Shown here piece by piece: positions 17,793 to 26,994 of a stretch of 37,938 nt of DNA. The DNA is taken from assembly GCA_945834405.1 (NCBI GenBank), contig CAMAHD010000008.1:1-37938 (forward strand), given 5' to 3'. The notes beneath the pieces were generated by a model. That model made no database searches. It saw only the letters and a program-made list of their open reading frames with translations, and had not been told where the DNA came from. Each line of letters starts with the position of its first letter. The stretch's first letter is position 1. The stretch is from an uncultured Prevotella sp. (GTDB lineage: Bacteria; Bacteroidota; Bacteroidia; Bacteroidales; Bacteroidaceae). Made by a program: the position numbers and the translations under genes.

Positions 17793-20700
17793 TCAGAAGT
17801 TGATGGTTACACCCATGGACACACGCCTGCTTCTTGGAGTCTGTGAGTTGTCTTCAGCCAGACTGGTAACGCTGGAAGGCAGTGTAACCTCAGGGTCTTG
17901 TCCTGTATAGTCGGTGATGGTAAAGAGGTCATAACCAGTCATGAAGACGTTGGCCGATGAGAGTCCGAGGTGCTTGCAGAAAGCCTTGGGCAGGTTGTAG
18001 CTGAGTGAGAGTGTCTTGAGTCGGAGGAACGAGCAGTCCTCGACGAAACGGTCTGAACCGAGGTAGTTATAGCCATAGTTCCAGAGAGCTCGTGGGATGT
18101 CCGTATCATCCCCTTCATTGCGCCATCTTCTCAGTACGGCCGTCGACTGGTTGTCGCTGTTGTACATGGATTCGGCATTCATACGTGCCCTGTTCACGAT
18201 TTTCTGTCCCAAGCGATAGTGCATGAACACGGTCAGACTCCAGTCTTTGTATCTGAGGTTGAAGCCGCCACCACCGCTGAGCATGGGGTTGCTGTTGCCG
18301 ATATAGACGATGTCGTTCTTGTCAATCTTGCCGTCGTTGTTGATGTCGGCATATTTGGCATCACCGGGATAGCATCTGTAGGTGCCGTTAGACATGATGA
18401 TGGGTTTTCCCTGCAGGTCTATCATGACGTTGCCTTCGGCATCCTTGGCATAGGTGTCTTCCGTATTCTGGTAAACGCCCAGGTATTTATATCCGAAGAA
18501 CGAACCCACCGAAGTTCCTGAAACGATACGTGTAGCATAGTTGCCGTTGCCGAGGGTATAGTTTTCTTCCTGATAACCAGGCATGTCGATGATTTCATTC
18601 TCGTTGCGGCTGATGTTGAAGTTTACCTTCAGCTGCCAGTCTTTTGCCTTCAGTGCCTGCCAGTCTGCTCTGAACTCCACACCCTTGTTGCGGAGTGAGC
18701 CGGCATTGTAGTAGGCGAGGTAGTTGTTGGTATATCCTGTAGAGCCGGGGATATAGAACTTCTTTTGTAGCAGGTCGACGGTCTTCTTGTTATAATAGTC
18801 GAATGAACCTGTGAGCTTTCCGTCCCAGAGGTTGAAGTCGAAACCAAGGTTCCATTCCGTAGAGCGTTCCCACTTCAGCTTGTTCAGCTGCATGGTCGTA
18901 GCCGTCACTGCATTTCCGTCCATATACTGTCCGAGCGACTGGTAAGTACCTACATAAGGAGATGTTCCGCTGGGCGTATTACCGCTCTGTCCGAAGCTGG
19001 CACGGAATTTCAGCTCGCTCAAAACCTCTTTGGACCACTCCATGAAAGGCTCGTCGGCAAACTGCCAGGAGACACCAACGGCGGGGAAGATGCCCCATCT
19101 GTTGTCGCGCCCTATACTGGAGTTGCCTTCATAGTTGACTGTTCCGTTGATGGTATATCTGTCCAGGAGGGTATATACGATACTGCCGATACCCGATAGC
19201 TTTCTCACTTCAGAGATACCAGAACCCTGCTTGAGCAGCATACCGCTGCCTGAAGCTGGGTCGGCGAGACTGCCTGATGCCACGTTGTATCTGGTGGCTG
19301 ACGAGGAAGAACTGCGGCTCTGAGAGGTTCGCCAGAGGGCAGTAGCGGTCAGTTGATGTTTCTTGTCGTTCCATGAGTTGGTGTACATTCCTTTCAGCTC
19401 CGTCTGCAACGAGAAGTTGTTGGTGTATGAGTTGACCGCCTGGTTGGCATAGGTGTTCTCTGTGGTGACACCCGTTGCCATCTGTGGCAGGAATGATTCG
19501 GTTTGCTGAGTCTTGTATTTCATAGAAACATAGCCGGAGAACTGAAGTTTCTGTGAGGGATAGAAACGACCTCTTACGGTCATCTTCTGCTCTCGGGTAC
19601 GCAGGTTGTTATAGCTGTCTTCCGCCATGATGATAGGGTGGAAATTCTTGATTGTTTTGCTGCCGACGAAAGCACCCTGGAACTCCTCAGCGTTCTGACG
19701 TGTGAAATAAGTGTCGGTCATCAGCCCCGTCTCGTCGTCGATATAATACGGACTCTTGTTCGGCATCTTTCTCATAGCCTCAGCACGAAGACTTTCCGTC
19801 CAAGGTGCTTTTTTCTTGGAGTCAGAATAAGTATATTCGGCATTGACGGTGATTTTTTCCGAGAAGCGATAACCCACGTCGATGCTGGTGTTCAGACGGG
19901 TGAGTCCTGTTCCCTTGGTTGTACCGCCCTCATCGAGATAAGAGAGAGAGTATCTGTAAGTAGCTTTCTCGCCACCACCCGACATAGAGAAACTGTTGTC
20001 AGTAGTGAAGGCATCTTTGGTGAGGTATGAGAGCCAGTCAACATTCTGGTTGTACTCGTCGAAATATCTCCAACTGGGGTCGTAACCGATTTCGGGCGTG
20101 TTGAAAAGGTATTCGAGCAGACCCGACTGAGAATTGAGTCCGAGAGCGTTGGCCGTGTTCCAGATAGCGTCCTGAACGTAGGCCACGTAGTCGTTACCGC
20201 TCAGCATGGGCATAGACTTGGGTTCAAACTTGAAGGAGTTCTTGGTAGAGAAGGAGAAACGGGTCTTTCCCATAGCACCCTTCTTGGTGGTGATAAGGAG
20301 CACACCGTTGGCACCGGCAGTACCATAGACAGCGGTAGAGGCGGCATCCTTGAGCACCTCGATGCTTTCGATGTCGTTAGGATTGAGTGAGAGCATCTGT
20401 GCGAAGTCTTCCTGATTGGCTGTGTTGAAATCGAAAGAGTCGTCAATGTCGGTAGAGTAGGGCACACCGTTGATGACGATGAGCGGGTCGGCATTGCTGT
20501 TCAGTGTGGCTGTACCACGGATGCGGATGTTACTCTTGGCACCGGGGTCTCCGGCAGTGATGATGTCTACACCACCGAGTTGTCCCTGCAAGGCTTCCTC
20601 GATAGAGGTTACAGGCGAAACGGCAGTAATCTCGTCCATGTTGATTTTCTGCGTGGCGAACGACATCTGTCTTTCCGTAACGCCCATTTCATTTCTGCTG

Positions 20701-21062
20701 CCTCGTTTACCTTTCACTGTCACCTCCTTGATTTCAGTGGCAGCGTTTTTCATCTTCACGTTCAGGGTCGTCTGTCCTGTATATTTGAAGGTTTGCGACT
20801 TCATGCCGATGTAGGAGAAGACGAGTGTCAATTCTCCCTTTTCGCCTGTTGGCACCTTCAGTGAATATTGACCGTTGAAGTCGGTCACTGTACCGGCGAT
20901 GATACGTTTCTGTGCGTTCTGGAAGGTTACGTTGACACCGATACATGGTTCGGCGCTTCCTGCAAAGTCTTCCGTCACGGTACCTGACACCATTTTCTGT
21001 GCCCATGCTTGCTGCACGAGGCATATCATCAGTACCGTCAGTATGCTTTTTATTCTGTCCAT
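17793..21062 (-). CDS. SusC/RagA-family TonB-linked outer-membrane transporter (pair 2)
   Basis: A 1089-aa TonB-dependent transporter with signal peptide (about 1-21, ending QAWAQ). The carboxypeptidase-regulatory-like domain (about 24-110, GTVTDFNGQYSLKVP) is followed by the TonB-box region EIKEVTVKGKRGS. The plug shows IEEALQGQLGGVDIITAGDP, IRIRGTATLNSNADPLIVING and SIEVLKDAASTAVYGTAGAN. The barrel ends RRVSMGVTINF with terminal Phe. It is a textbook SusC in length and motifs. It starts 66 bases after the first FAS1 gene and is followed by its SusD, giving the order FAS1-SusC-SusD-FAS1. Confidence 0.96.
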   Translation of the reverse strand: MDRIKSILTVLMICLVQQAWAQKMVSGTVTEDFAGSAEPCIGVNVTFQNAQKRIIAGTVTDFNGQYSLKVPTGEKGELTLVFSYIGMKSQTFKYTGQTTLNVKMKNAATEIKEVTVKGKRGSRNEMGVTERQMSFATQKINMDEITAVSPVTSIEEALQGQLGGVDIITAGDPGAKSNIRIRGTATLNSNADPLIVINGVPYSTDIDDSFDFNTANQEDFAQMLSLNPNDIESIEVLKDAASTAVYGTAGANGVLLITTKKGAMGKTRFSFSTKNSFKFEPKSMPMLSGNDYVAYVQDAIWNTANALGLNSQSGLLEYLFNTPEIGYDPSWRYFDEYNQNVDWLSYLTKDAFTTDNSFSMSGGGEKATYRYSLSYLDEGGTTKGTGLTRLNTSIDVGYRFSEKITVNAEYTYSDSKKKAPWTESLRAEAMRKMPNKSPYYIDDETGLMTDTYFTRQNAEEFQGAFVGSKTIKNFHPIIMAEDSYNNLRTREQKMTVRGRFYPSQKLQFSGYVSMKYKTQQTESFLPQMATGVTTENTYANQAVNSYTNNFSLQTELKGMYTNSWNDKKHQLTATALWRTSQSRSSSSSATRYNVASGSLADPASGSGMLLKQGSGISEVRKLSGIGSIVYTLLDRYTINGTVNYEGNSSIGRDNRWGIFPAVGVSWQFADEPFMEWSKEVLSELKFRASFGQSGNTPSGTSPYVGTYQSLGQYMDGNAVTATTMQLNKLKWERSTEWNLGFDFNLWDGKLTGSFDYYNKKTVDLLQKKFYIPGSTGYTNNYLAYYNAGSLRNKGVEFRADWQALKAKDWQLKVNFNISRNENEIIDMPGYQEENYTLGNGNYATRIVSGTSVGSFFGYKYLGVYQNTEDTYAKDAEGNVMIDLQGKPIIMSNGTYRCYPGDAKYADINNDGKIDKNDIVYIGNSNPMLSGGGGFNLRYKDWSLTVFMHYRLGQKIVNRARMNAESMYNSDNQSTAVLRRWRNEGDDTDIPRALWNYGYNYLGSDRFVEDCSFLRLKTLSLSYNLPKAFCKHLGLSSANVFMTGYDLFTITDYTGQDPEVTLPSSVTSLAEDNSQTPRSRRVSMGVTINF

Positions 21063-21128
21063 ATCTTCTTATATATTATAATAATAGGTGTGTGTGGATG
21101 GAATCGTGAATGGAATGATGGTCTGTCA

Positions 21129-23486
21129 TCAGAAGAGGTCTTCGATGAAGTGTGCGGGTCCATCCTCGAACACGAATGGGAAGAAATCGTATTTAGCAGA
21201 GAACTGTACCCTCTTTCCCTCAATTCCGGTTTGTCTGTCGATAATGGCGGCAGAAAGAGCCGTTCCGTCATCATGGATATTCATGTTGGTGGAGATAATC
21301 TGGATAGTACCGTTCTGGAACTTCTGTTCCTGCTGCAGTGTGATCAGTCCTCCGTTGGTGGTCTCGCCCCAACCCAGATAGGGATAATTGTTGAACGAGG
21401 CAGTCGTGAGGGGTACGAAGTAGAGCTTTACGTATTCCGTAAAGGCTGTCTTGTCGGTCACTTCAATATTCTCAAAGAAGTCGGCACTGCCGATGGTAGC
21501 GGCATCGAGAGCCACCACTCCGGGAACCCTGTCTTCTTTGATGGCCTTTTCTACAGCCAGTGTGGTAGGGATGAGCATCAGGCAGTTGTCGGTCATGAAG
21601 GTGAAGGTGCCTGCAGAAGTGTTGGCAAGTCCAGCCTTGTTGATTAGGTTCACCCATCCGAAGAAATCTGCTGTGTCGTCCGTTCTGTTGCTGAGCATCA
21701 GTCTGACGAGTTTGCTGTTGTTCTGAGTGGCATAGTTGCCGGGGAAGAGCAGGTTTTTGTATTTGTAAGCATGTCCGTTGGTCCATCCGTTGGCATCGCC
21801 TCGGTATGACAGCGGTTCAAATTCTGCCCAAATCTGTTCCTCGGTAGTAGTGTTCGCAGCATACTCCAGTCTGTTGTTATGAAGGATGCTGTTGGTGATT
21901 TTTCCATCTTTTACATACCAGTACATCTTGAAGTCGGAAGTCAGTGTGGGCAGCACCTTGATGCCCGATTCCGGCAGCACTGAATTGCCGTCGATGGGGC
22001 TTGAAACGTGTGCGTTGATATAAGCCGACATGGTACTTGAGTTCATGCCCTTGGGCGATTCGGTAGATACGAGAACACCGCCCACACGTTCGATACCTGC
22101 ATTGTTGTACAGCTGTTCGTTGTCGGCATAAAGCATGGTGTATTTCACGGCATCTGCCACGAGTGTCGAGGACATGCCCGAGTTGTTGAGCATTTCGTTG
22201 AAGTTGCTGAAGTCCTTGTACTGGAAGGCGGGTCCCGTGACAGCCCTGAACTTGGCAGGCGGAGTCAGTACGGAGCAGCCGTAGAGCACACCGTTGGAGC
22301 AGACGATACGGTCAGCTTGAGGCACTTCGTCGGTATTGAAGCTGATGATTTCTCCGGAGATGTTCTCAATCTTTCCGTTCTTGATTTCAGAAGGGAAGGC
22401 GATGCTGGCAGAGTAGACGCAGTTGCGCATGATTTCCTGCATGGTGACAGAGTCAATCTCCTCAATGCTGCTGTAGCCGCCTTCGCCCCAGTATTCGTTG
22501 AAGAAGTTCTGGAAAGCCTCGTCGGTGGGAGCAAAGATGGAGTAGGCCTGGGCGGCCAGTTGTGCTATTTGCAGATAGCTTATGACGTCTCCCCATTCGC
22601 TGTCTATATTGACCAGGGGACGGGCGTGATAATGATGGAAGAGCGAGTCGCTGGAGTTGGTCTCTCTGGTCTGTTCCTCGTCAAAGTAGTAGACCTCACT
22701 TTTGTCGTAGAGGCTCAGCAAGCGTTGGTATTTGCCTGCCTTTTTCATTTCCTGATAGATGGTCTCCATCGGTTTGAGCACTCTGTCCACCTTATATATA
22801 TAGCCGTTTCTGGCTATCTGTTCGTATTCCGTCACGGCGGCGTTGGCTACGTTGAACCCTCCGTCTCCCTTCCATCCTGTTTCGGGATAGAAGTATTCGT
22901 AGTTCTCTTTGGCATCGATATTCTTGGTGGTGAACATGCGATAGGAGAAGACGGGCAGCATCCGCTCGTTGTGATAGACGCTCACCTCTTTCTGTCTGGT
23001 AGAATCGTAGGCTGTCGTGATGGCATCCTTGCTTCTGGTCCTGAACTTGTAGTAAAGACCGGCATTGAAGTTGAGTTGTTCATCTGAGGCACCATCGCCT
23101 TCCAAGGGTCTGAAGTTGGTCATCTTTTCCTTGTCGAAGGCATAATAGAGGATGTGGAATCCGATGAGTTTGCTCACTTCCTCTTGACTGAGTTGTTGAA
23201 TATCTGTCGTTCCATAATTCTCCTGCAGATAGGTTTTCATGGCATTGTCATCGGGTGCCATCACGGTAAGTATTGACTTACCCTGCATGATGGTTTGCAG
23301 TCCGGCCTTGTCCACACCTTGCAAGAAGATGGAGTAGTTGCCGTCGTCTTTCAGTTCCTCGTAGATGGAACCGCCAATCCAGTTTGGCGTTTCAAAATAC
23401 TCATCCAAGTCGGAACAAGAGACAGCGGAGAGAGCTGCGAGCATCGTGAGGCTCAGCGCTTTCTTTTTGAGTCCGTAGTTTGTCAT
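21129..23486 (-). CDS. large fasciclin (FAS1)-domain lipoprotein C
   Basis: A 785-aa lipoprotein, first gene of the main PUL transcript. Lipobox SAVSC with Cys24 lipidated, followed by SDLDEYFETP. At least three FAS1 units are visible. Unit 1 (about 35-240) has ILTVMAPDDNAMKTYL (72-87) and NGYIYKVDRVLKPM (227-240). Unit 2 (about 241-410) has YSIFAPTDEAFQNFF (315-329) and NGVLYGCSVLTPP (398-410). A longer, divergent third and possibly fourth unit (about 420-785) includes FTFMTDNCLMLIPTTLAVEKA. It has no obvious separate carbohydrate-binding module, unlike FAS1 lipoproteins A and B. Its place ahead of susC, behind its own promoter, suggests high expression and a surface role in binding substrate; this function is inferred. 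Confidence 0.84.
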   Translation of the reverse strand: MTNYGLKKKALSLTMLAALSAVSCSDLDEYFETPNWIGGSIYEELKDDGNYSIFLQGVDKAGLQTIMQGKSILTVMAPDDNAMKTYLQENYGTTDIQQLSQEEVSKLIGFHILYYAFDKEKMTNFRPLEGDGASDEQLNFNAGLYYKFRTRSKDAITTAYDSTRQKEVSVYHNERMLPVFSYRMFTTKNIDAKENYEYFYPETGWKGDGGFNVANAAVTEYEQIARNGYIYKVDRVLKPMETIYQEMKKAGKYQRLLSLYDKSEVYYFDEEQTRETNSSDSLFHHYHARPLVNIDSEWGDVISYLQIAQLAAQAYSIFAPTDEAFQNFFNEYWGEGGYSSIEEIDSVTMQEIMRNCVYSASIAFPSEIKNGKIENISGEIISFNTDEVPQADRIVCSNGVLYGCSVLTPPAKFRAVTGPAFQYKDFSNFNEMLNNSGMSSTLVADAVKYTMLYADNEQLYNNAGIERVGGVLVSTESPKGMNSSTMSAYINAHVSSPIDGNSVLPESGIKVLPTLTSDFKMYWYVKDGKITNSILHNNRLEYAANTTTEEQIWAEFEPLSYRGDANGWTNGHAYKYKNLLFPGNYATQNNSKLVRLMLSNRTDDTADFFGWVNLINKAGLANTSAGTFTFMTDNCLMLIPTTLAVEKAIKEDRVPGVVALDAATIGSADFFENIEVTDKTAFTEYVKLYFVPLTTASFNNYPYLGWGETTNGGLITLQQEQKFQNGTIQIISTNMNIHDDGTALSAAIIDRQTGIEGKRVQFSAKYDFFPFVFEDGPAHFIEDLF

Positions 23487-23592
23487 TTGTTATATAATTG
23501 TTAATAATTCGTTTTAGGTTACTTGGGAGAAATTAGTCAGTTGTACGATTGGGCTTGAAGCCTCCAACGTTGTTTCTGCAATAAATGCGTTG

Positions 23593-23626
23593 CAAAGTTA
23601 GTGTTTTTTTTGATATTTTGCTCAAA
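23593..23626 (-). promoter_or_regulatory. promoter of the main PUL operon
   Basis: On the minus strand TAACTTTG (complement of 23593-23600) matches the Bacteroidetes -7 consensus. A TTTG (complement of 23623-23626) lies 22 bases upstream, slightly longer than the usual 19-21. Transcription would start near 23586, giving a leader of about 100 bases before the FAS1 lipoprotein C start. No second promoter of this quality was found further down the operon. Confidence 0.72.
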
Positions 23627-23777
23627 AAAACTGAAAATGTTTCTGTTTTTCTCCGTATTCTGCATTTTTCATGATAAAATCAATGAACTTTCCCATCCTT
23701 TTTGGGTGTGTAGGATCTGTCATACTGTTGTGGAACAGGGTGAATTACACTTTAGGTGGGAAAGAAAAAAACTGCCT

Positions 23778-26267
23778 TTATTTCCTCGCAATGAAGAAAA
23801 GAGCTTGATAAGGTTTCATGCTGAAGGATGTTCCGCGGATGATGCTCTGTCGTGAGCAGTCTGTCGGATTCCATACTTCGAGTTGTTCGCCGGCATTACG
23901 GAAATCGGTGTCCAGAAGGTAAGGTCTGGGGCTGTGGTTGTAAATCAGATAGATATGTTCATTGGCAGTTTCCCTGTGGAAGAAACAGGTTCTGTCATCA
24001 GGCTCATTGCAACTGCTCAATCTGACGTCGGGCTTGATTCCCGCCTTGTCTAAGGCATTTGAGAGTTTTTCGCCACGGTCGCATCTCACGATAACCATCC
24101 CCTGTTTTTCCAGTTCTTTGAACATCGTTTCAGCTTCGGGTGATATATACGTCCTGTCTTGTACCGCAAGCACTTGATATGCGGGGAAATAAGGAGATGA
24201 ACTGTTTCGCTGTCTCAAGCTGTTCAGGGTACAGACGTCAAAAAGGAAACCTTCGGGTATTTCGGGCAGTTTGTATGACAGAGTCTTTACGGGAGCGTCT
24301 TCTCCGAGATAGACCAATATGTCTACTACAGGCTTTCCCATCTGCATCATCTGCGTACATCTTGCCTGATACATCCAGAAGTGTTCTCTGCTGTATTTCC
24401 AAGCAGGATTATGTCTGTGGAAGATATAAGGATGCTGAGATTCGCTGTCGTCGTATTTCCTGTCGTTCCAAGGCTGGTATGAAGAAGCACACACCACGAA
24501 TTCGTTGATGCCACGGCAATAGGCAAGGTTGGCTATTTTCAGCAATTCCTTCCATCCTCCGATACATTCCGTTTCTGTCGGATTGTCGCTGGTAAAATAG
24601 GGCGTGTCTGTAAAAGCCTCGCCTGATGCAATATGTTTGCCGTAGAGATGTGTTGCTGAAGCAGCGTCAAGACAGTCGTAGTTGCCGTTTTTCTGATATG
24701 CCCAGAATTCTCCTTGTGGTTTGTCCACTTTCCCGCGTGATGCGATATTGTCGTTGTTGCTTCCCAGCATAGCCTGACTGACCAGCCCCATGCCGTCTTG
24801 GTGGCATAGTTCTCTCATCGTGTCATAATATTGGTCGGCGATGGTGTTGGCAATCGTTTTTCTGAAATCACGCAAGAACTGCTCTGTTTCTTCTCTGTTC
24901 TTGACAATGAGTCCTGCCAGAGCAGGCATCCATGGCTTGATATCATATCCGCAATACTTCTTGAAGTGTTCGGGCATCTGTTCGGTCCAGTTGGCAGCTC
25001 CTGCTTCGTGGCTGTCCATATTGACCGCAGTAGGAGGGCATCCGATGGCTTTCAGTGTGTCGTATATCGGTTTGATGTATGAATGATAATGCTTTCTCAC
25101 TGCCTCTGCGCGGAGTATGTCTGCCTCCAGCCATGTTGAAGCCTGCAAGGTGTCACCTTGGTATACAATCTGTTTCCTTCCATGTTTCGCATGTCCGCCA
25201 GTGGGTGCATAACCAATGATGAGCCATTTTCCCCGTTGTGTCATCTTCTTGGGATGGATAGCTCCTGCATTACCTCCTACGGGGTGGGGATAAGTTACCT
25301 CGCTTCTTAGTCCGCTTTTAACTTGCCAGTTGTCAATCATGTCAAATGCAGATAGCCGTATGTCTTTGACCAGCAGCTTGGCGTATTGATTGTTGCTGTC
25401 GGTCCAGTCGTGGATGTTCACTCTGAAAAAGCGTGCCTTGGCTACTGGAAAATTGACAGTCCTCTGTCTGCTTTTATGTCCGATGATGTTCTCTATCGCG
25501 GGCAGTTCAATGATTGTTTTCCATGTCTTTCCGTCCCTGCTGCATTCCAGTGTTCCGATAGGAGGCAGTTCGATATATTTGGCTCCGAAATATCTCTCCT
25601 GAGGTTTCCCCGGAATGTTCATGGAACCGAACGAACCTTTTCCTCTTGGATTTACAGTGTAAGAGATGGTTCTTACGGAGACCGTCTTGCCGGCATCGAA
25701 GGTGACGATGTAGGGTGAATTGTCGGTGAGTGTAATCTGTCGGTTTAGGATGCAGGTGTCCAGACCGTCGGGCAACCTGCAACGAGTCAGTTCCTTGAAT
25801 CCCTCGGGGATTGTTTCTCCTTCTCGTCTTACCACTATCTCCTGCATTCCCAGTGTCTTGTCTATCCAAGGTCCGCCGGTAACGTAACCGTTAGATGCTG
25901 CTATCTGAAAGTCAAGCCCGTGGTGACAGGATTGCTGGGCAGCGTATTTCAGCATCTCCCACCAAGAGGCCGACAAGGCAGGAAAAGCACCGTCCTGTTT
26001 GCCATGCGTCTGGTCATAGTATACCACGCCTCCCACACCTGCCTCTCTGAAAGCCAGCAGGTCTGCGTTGATACCCTGTTTCGTTGTGCCTGTCTCTCCG
26101 TGAAACCACCAAACTTTTGTATGAGCTTCGGGGAGCGGATGGCAGAATGTGTGCCATAAGTCGTTCTGTGCCATCATGTTGACAGATCCTATACAGAGAA
26201 AGCACAGGATGTAAAGATGACGATAGGAAGTGGTTGTTTTGTAGATGTTAGTAGTAGTTTTCATCAA
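23778..26267 (-). CDS. GH106-like alpha-L-rhamnosidase
   Basis: An 829-aa exported glycoside hydrolase; the hydrophobic segment at about 16-33, ending MMAQ, serves as signal peptide, with Met1 or Met2 as start. The N-terminal TIM-barrel half has VWWFHGETGTTKQGINADLL (52-71) and FREAGVGGVVYYDQTHG (73-89), typical of GH106. An F5/8-type beta-sandwich insert follows (about 180-305). MDSHEAGAANWTEQMP (417-432) carries Glu421, a likely catalytic residue. GH106 enzymes release terminal alpha-L-rhamnose, for example from rhamnogalacturonan side chains, by inversion. The protein is shorter than many family members and seems to lack a long C-terminal sugar-binding region. It has its own promoter and lies upstream of the main PUL operon, with no clear terminator between. 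Confidence 0.85.
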   Translation of the reverse strand: MMKTTTNIYKTTTSYRHLYILCFLCIGSVNMMAQNDLWHTFCHPLPEAHTKVWWFHGETGTTKQGINADLLAFREAGVGGVVYYDQTHGKQDGAFPALSASWWEMLKYAAQQSCHHGLDFQIAASNGYVTGGPWIDKTLGMQEIVVRREGETIPEGFKELTRCRLPDGLDTCILNRQITLTDNSPYIVTFDAGKTVSVRTISYTVNPRGKGSFGSMNIPGKPQERYFGAKYIELPPIGTLECSRDGKTWKTIIELPAIENIIGHKSRQRTVNFPVAKARFFRVNIHDWTDSNNQYAKLLVKDIRLSAFDMIDNWQVKSGLRSEVTYPHPVGGNAGAIHPKKMTQRGKWLIIGYAPTGGHAKHGRKQIVYQGDTLQASTWLEADILRAEAVRKHYHSYIKPIYDTLKAIGCPPTAVNMDSHEAGAANWTEQMPEHFKKYCGYDIKPWMPALAGLIVKNREETEQFLRDFRKTIANTIADQYYDTMRELCHQDGMGLVSQAMLGSNNDNIASRGKVDKPQGEFWAYQKNGNYDCLDAASATHLYGKHIASGEAFTDTPYFTSDNPTETECIGGWKELLKIANLAYCRGINEFVVCASSYQPWNDRKYDDSESQHPYIFHRHNPAWKYSREHFWMYQARCTQMMQMGKPVVDILVYLGEDAPVKTLSYKLPEIPEGFLFDVCTLNSLRQRNSSSPYFPAYQVLAVQDRTYISPEAETMFKELEKQGMVIVRCDRGEKLSNALDKAGIKPDVRLSSCNEPDDRTCFFHRETANEHIYLIYNHSPRPYLLDTDFRNAGEQLEVWNPTDCSRQSIIRGTSFSMKPYQALFFIARK

Positions 26268-26301
26268 TTGTTTTTATGAACTGTATTTGACATGTGCGGT
26301 G

Positions 26302-26332
26302 CAAAGATAGTGCAAATCGAAGACAATACAAA
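26302..26332 (-). promoter_or_regulatory. promoter of the GH106 gene
   Basis: Minus-strand TATCTTTG (complement of 26302-26309) and TTTG (complement of 26329-26332) are 19 bases apart, a full match to the Bacteroidetes housekeeping promoter. Predicted transcription start is near 26295, about 28 bases before the GH106 start codon. Confidence 0.82.
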
Positions 26333-26421
26333 ATAAAAAGCGTGCATTTTAGTATCTTATCGCTTGGAATATAACTCCCTTAGTCAGGAGATAACTTTTT
26401 ATAGGAAACAGATGGCTAAAG

Positions 26422-26461
26422 ACAAAAAATACACAGGCAACGACTCACGTCGGCCTGTGTA
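26422..26461 (-). terminator. orphan rho-independent terminator (minus strand)
   Basis: A 9-bp stem (26430-26438 with 26453-26461) stacks on a 4-bp inner stem (26441-26444 with 26449-26452) after a 2-base bulge, with a 4-base loop. On the minus strand it is followed by a T run (complement of 26424-26429). It would stop transcripts coming from 26462-26940, where no clear gene exists. It lies upstream of the GH106 promoter, so it also shields that gene. Confidence 0.7.
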
Positions 26462-26911
26462 CGCATTTTCCTGAAAACTCCTGTTTTGTTTACTACTCTT
26501 CTTTTTTTTCTCTGTCAGTTTATGAAAAACGACACCTCATCTTTCTTTGTTCACAGTACAAATGTCATATTTGTTTAGAGACTGTCTTGAGGGATTCAGG
26601 ATTCCCTCTTTCGCATGTGTCTATGTGTTGCTTTATCCGTCGCTACGAATGTTTAGGGCCGTTTGTCCTTTCTCACGAAGGGACAATACAACAACGTCAC
26701 GTATTCTCAGGTGGCAATCTATGGTAAACCACCCTTCAATAATGTTCCATTTTACCCTAACTTCCCACACTGCTGAGTTATTGGACAAACCGTGGGATAT
26801 TTGAAGCATTGCAGGCTGATAGCAGAAGAATACAGGACAGGCGTTTTCGCGTACTTCATGCTCCTTGCGCCACTCCTGCTGACGGATGCCGTACAAAAAA
26901 CGTGAATAAAA
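26462..26911. other. unassigned intergenic stretch with hairpins, possible ncRNA or ORF remnant
   Basis: About 450 bases with no recognisable gene. Two inverted repeats stand out: 26589-26608 (6-bp stem) and 26663-26686 (9-bp stem with one G-T pair, 6-base loop). On the minus strand an open frame of 105 codons (26633-26950) spans much of it. That frame gives a Cys/Trp-containing peptide that I do not recognise, with no signal peptide or membrane helix. It begins inside the pheT promoter and has no visible promoter of its own. The minus-strand terminator at 26422-26461 would be a fitting end for a transcript from here. Confidence 0.35.
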
Positions 26912-26943
26912 TTTGCATACATGGCAGAAAATGATTAACTTTG
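26912..26943 (+). promoter_or_regulatory. promoter of pheT
   Basis: TTTG at 26912-26915 and TAACTTTG at 26936-26943 are 20 bases apart, a complete Bacteroidetes promoter. Transcription would start near 26950, some 45 bases before the pheT start codon at 26995. This argues against a start at 26941 within the same open frame. Confidence 0.85.
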
Positions 26944-26994
26944 CGCGCAATTTTAGATTTTACACAACAGAAACAGACTGGTAAGAGAAAAATT

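Noticed and set aside
22317..23087. 256-codon plus-strand frame opposite the large FAS1 gene
   Set aside because: It is antisense to a gene with a lipobox and FAS1 motifs, and no promoter or family resemblance is seen.
26383..26408. Plus-strand terminator-like stem with CTCC and GGAG arms
   Set aside because: The stem is only about 4 bp and no plus-strand gene precedes it.
26547..26804. 85-codon plus-strand frame in the pheT/GH106 intergenic region
   Set aside because: No promoter, no recognisable domain, and it overlaps both hairpins; the minus-strand alternative is somewhat more plausible because of the terminator.
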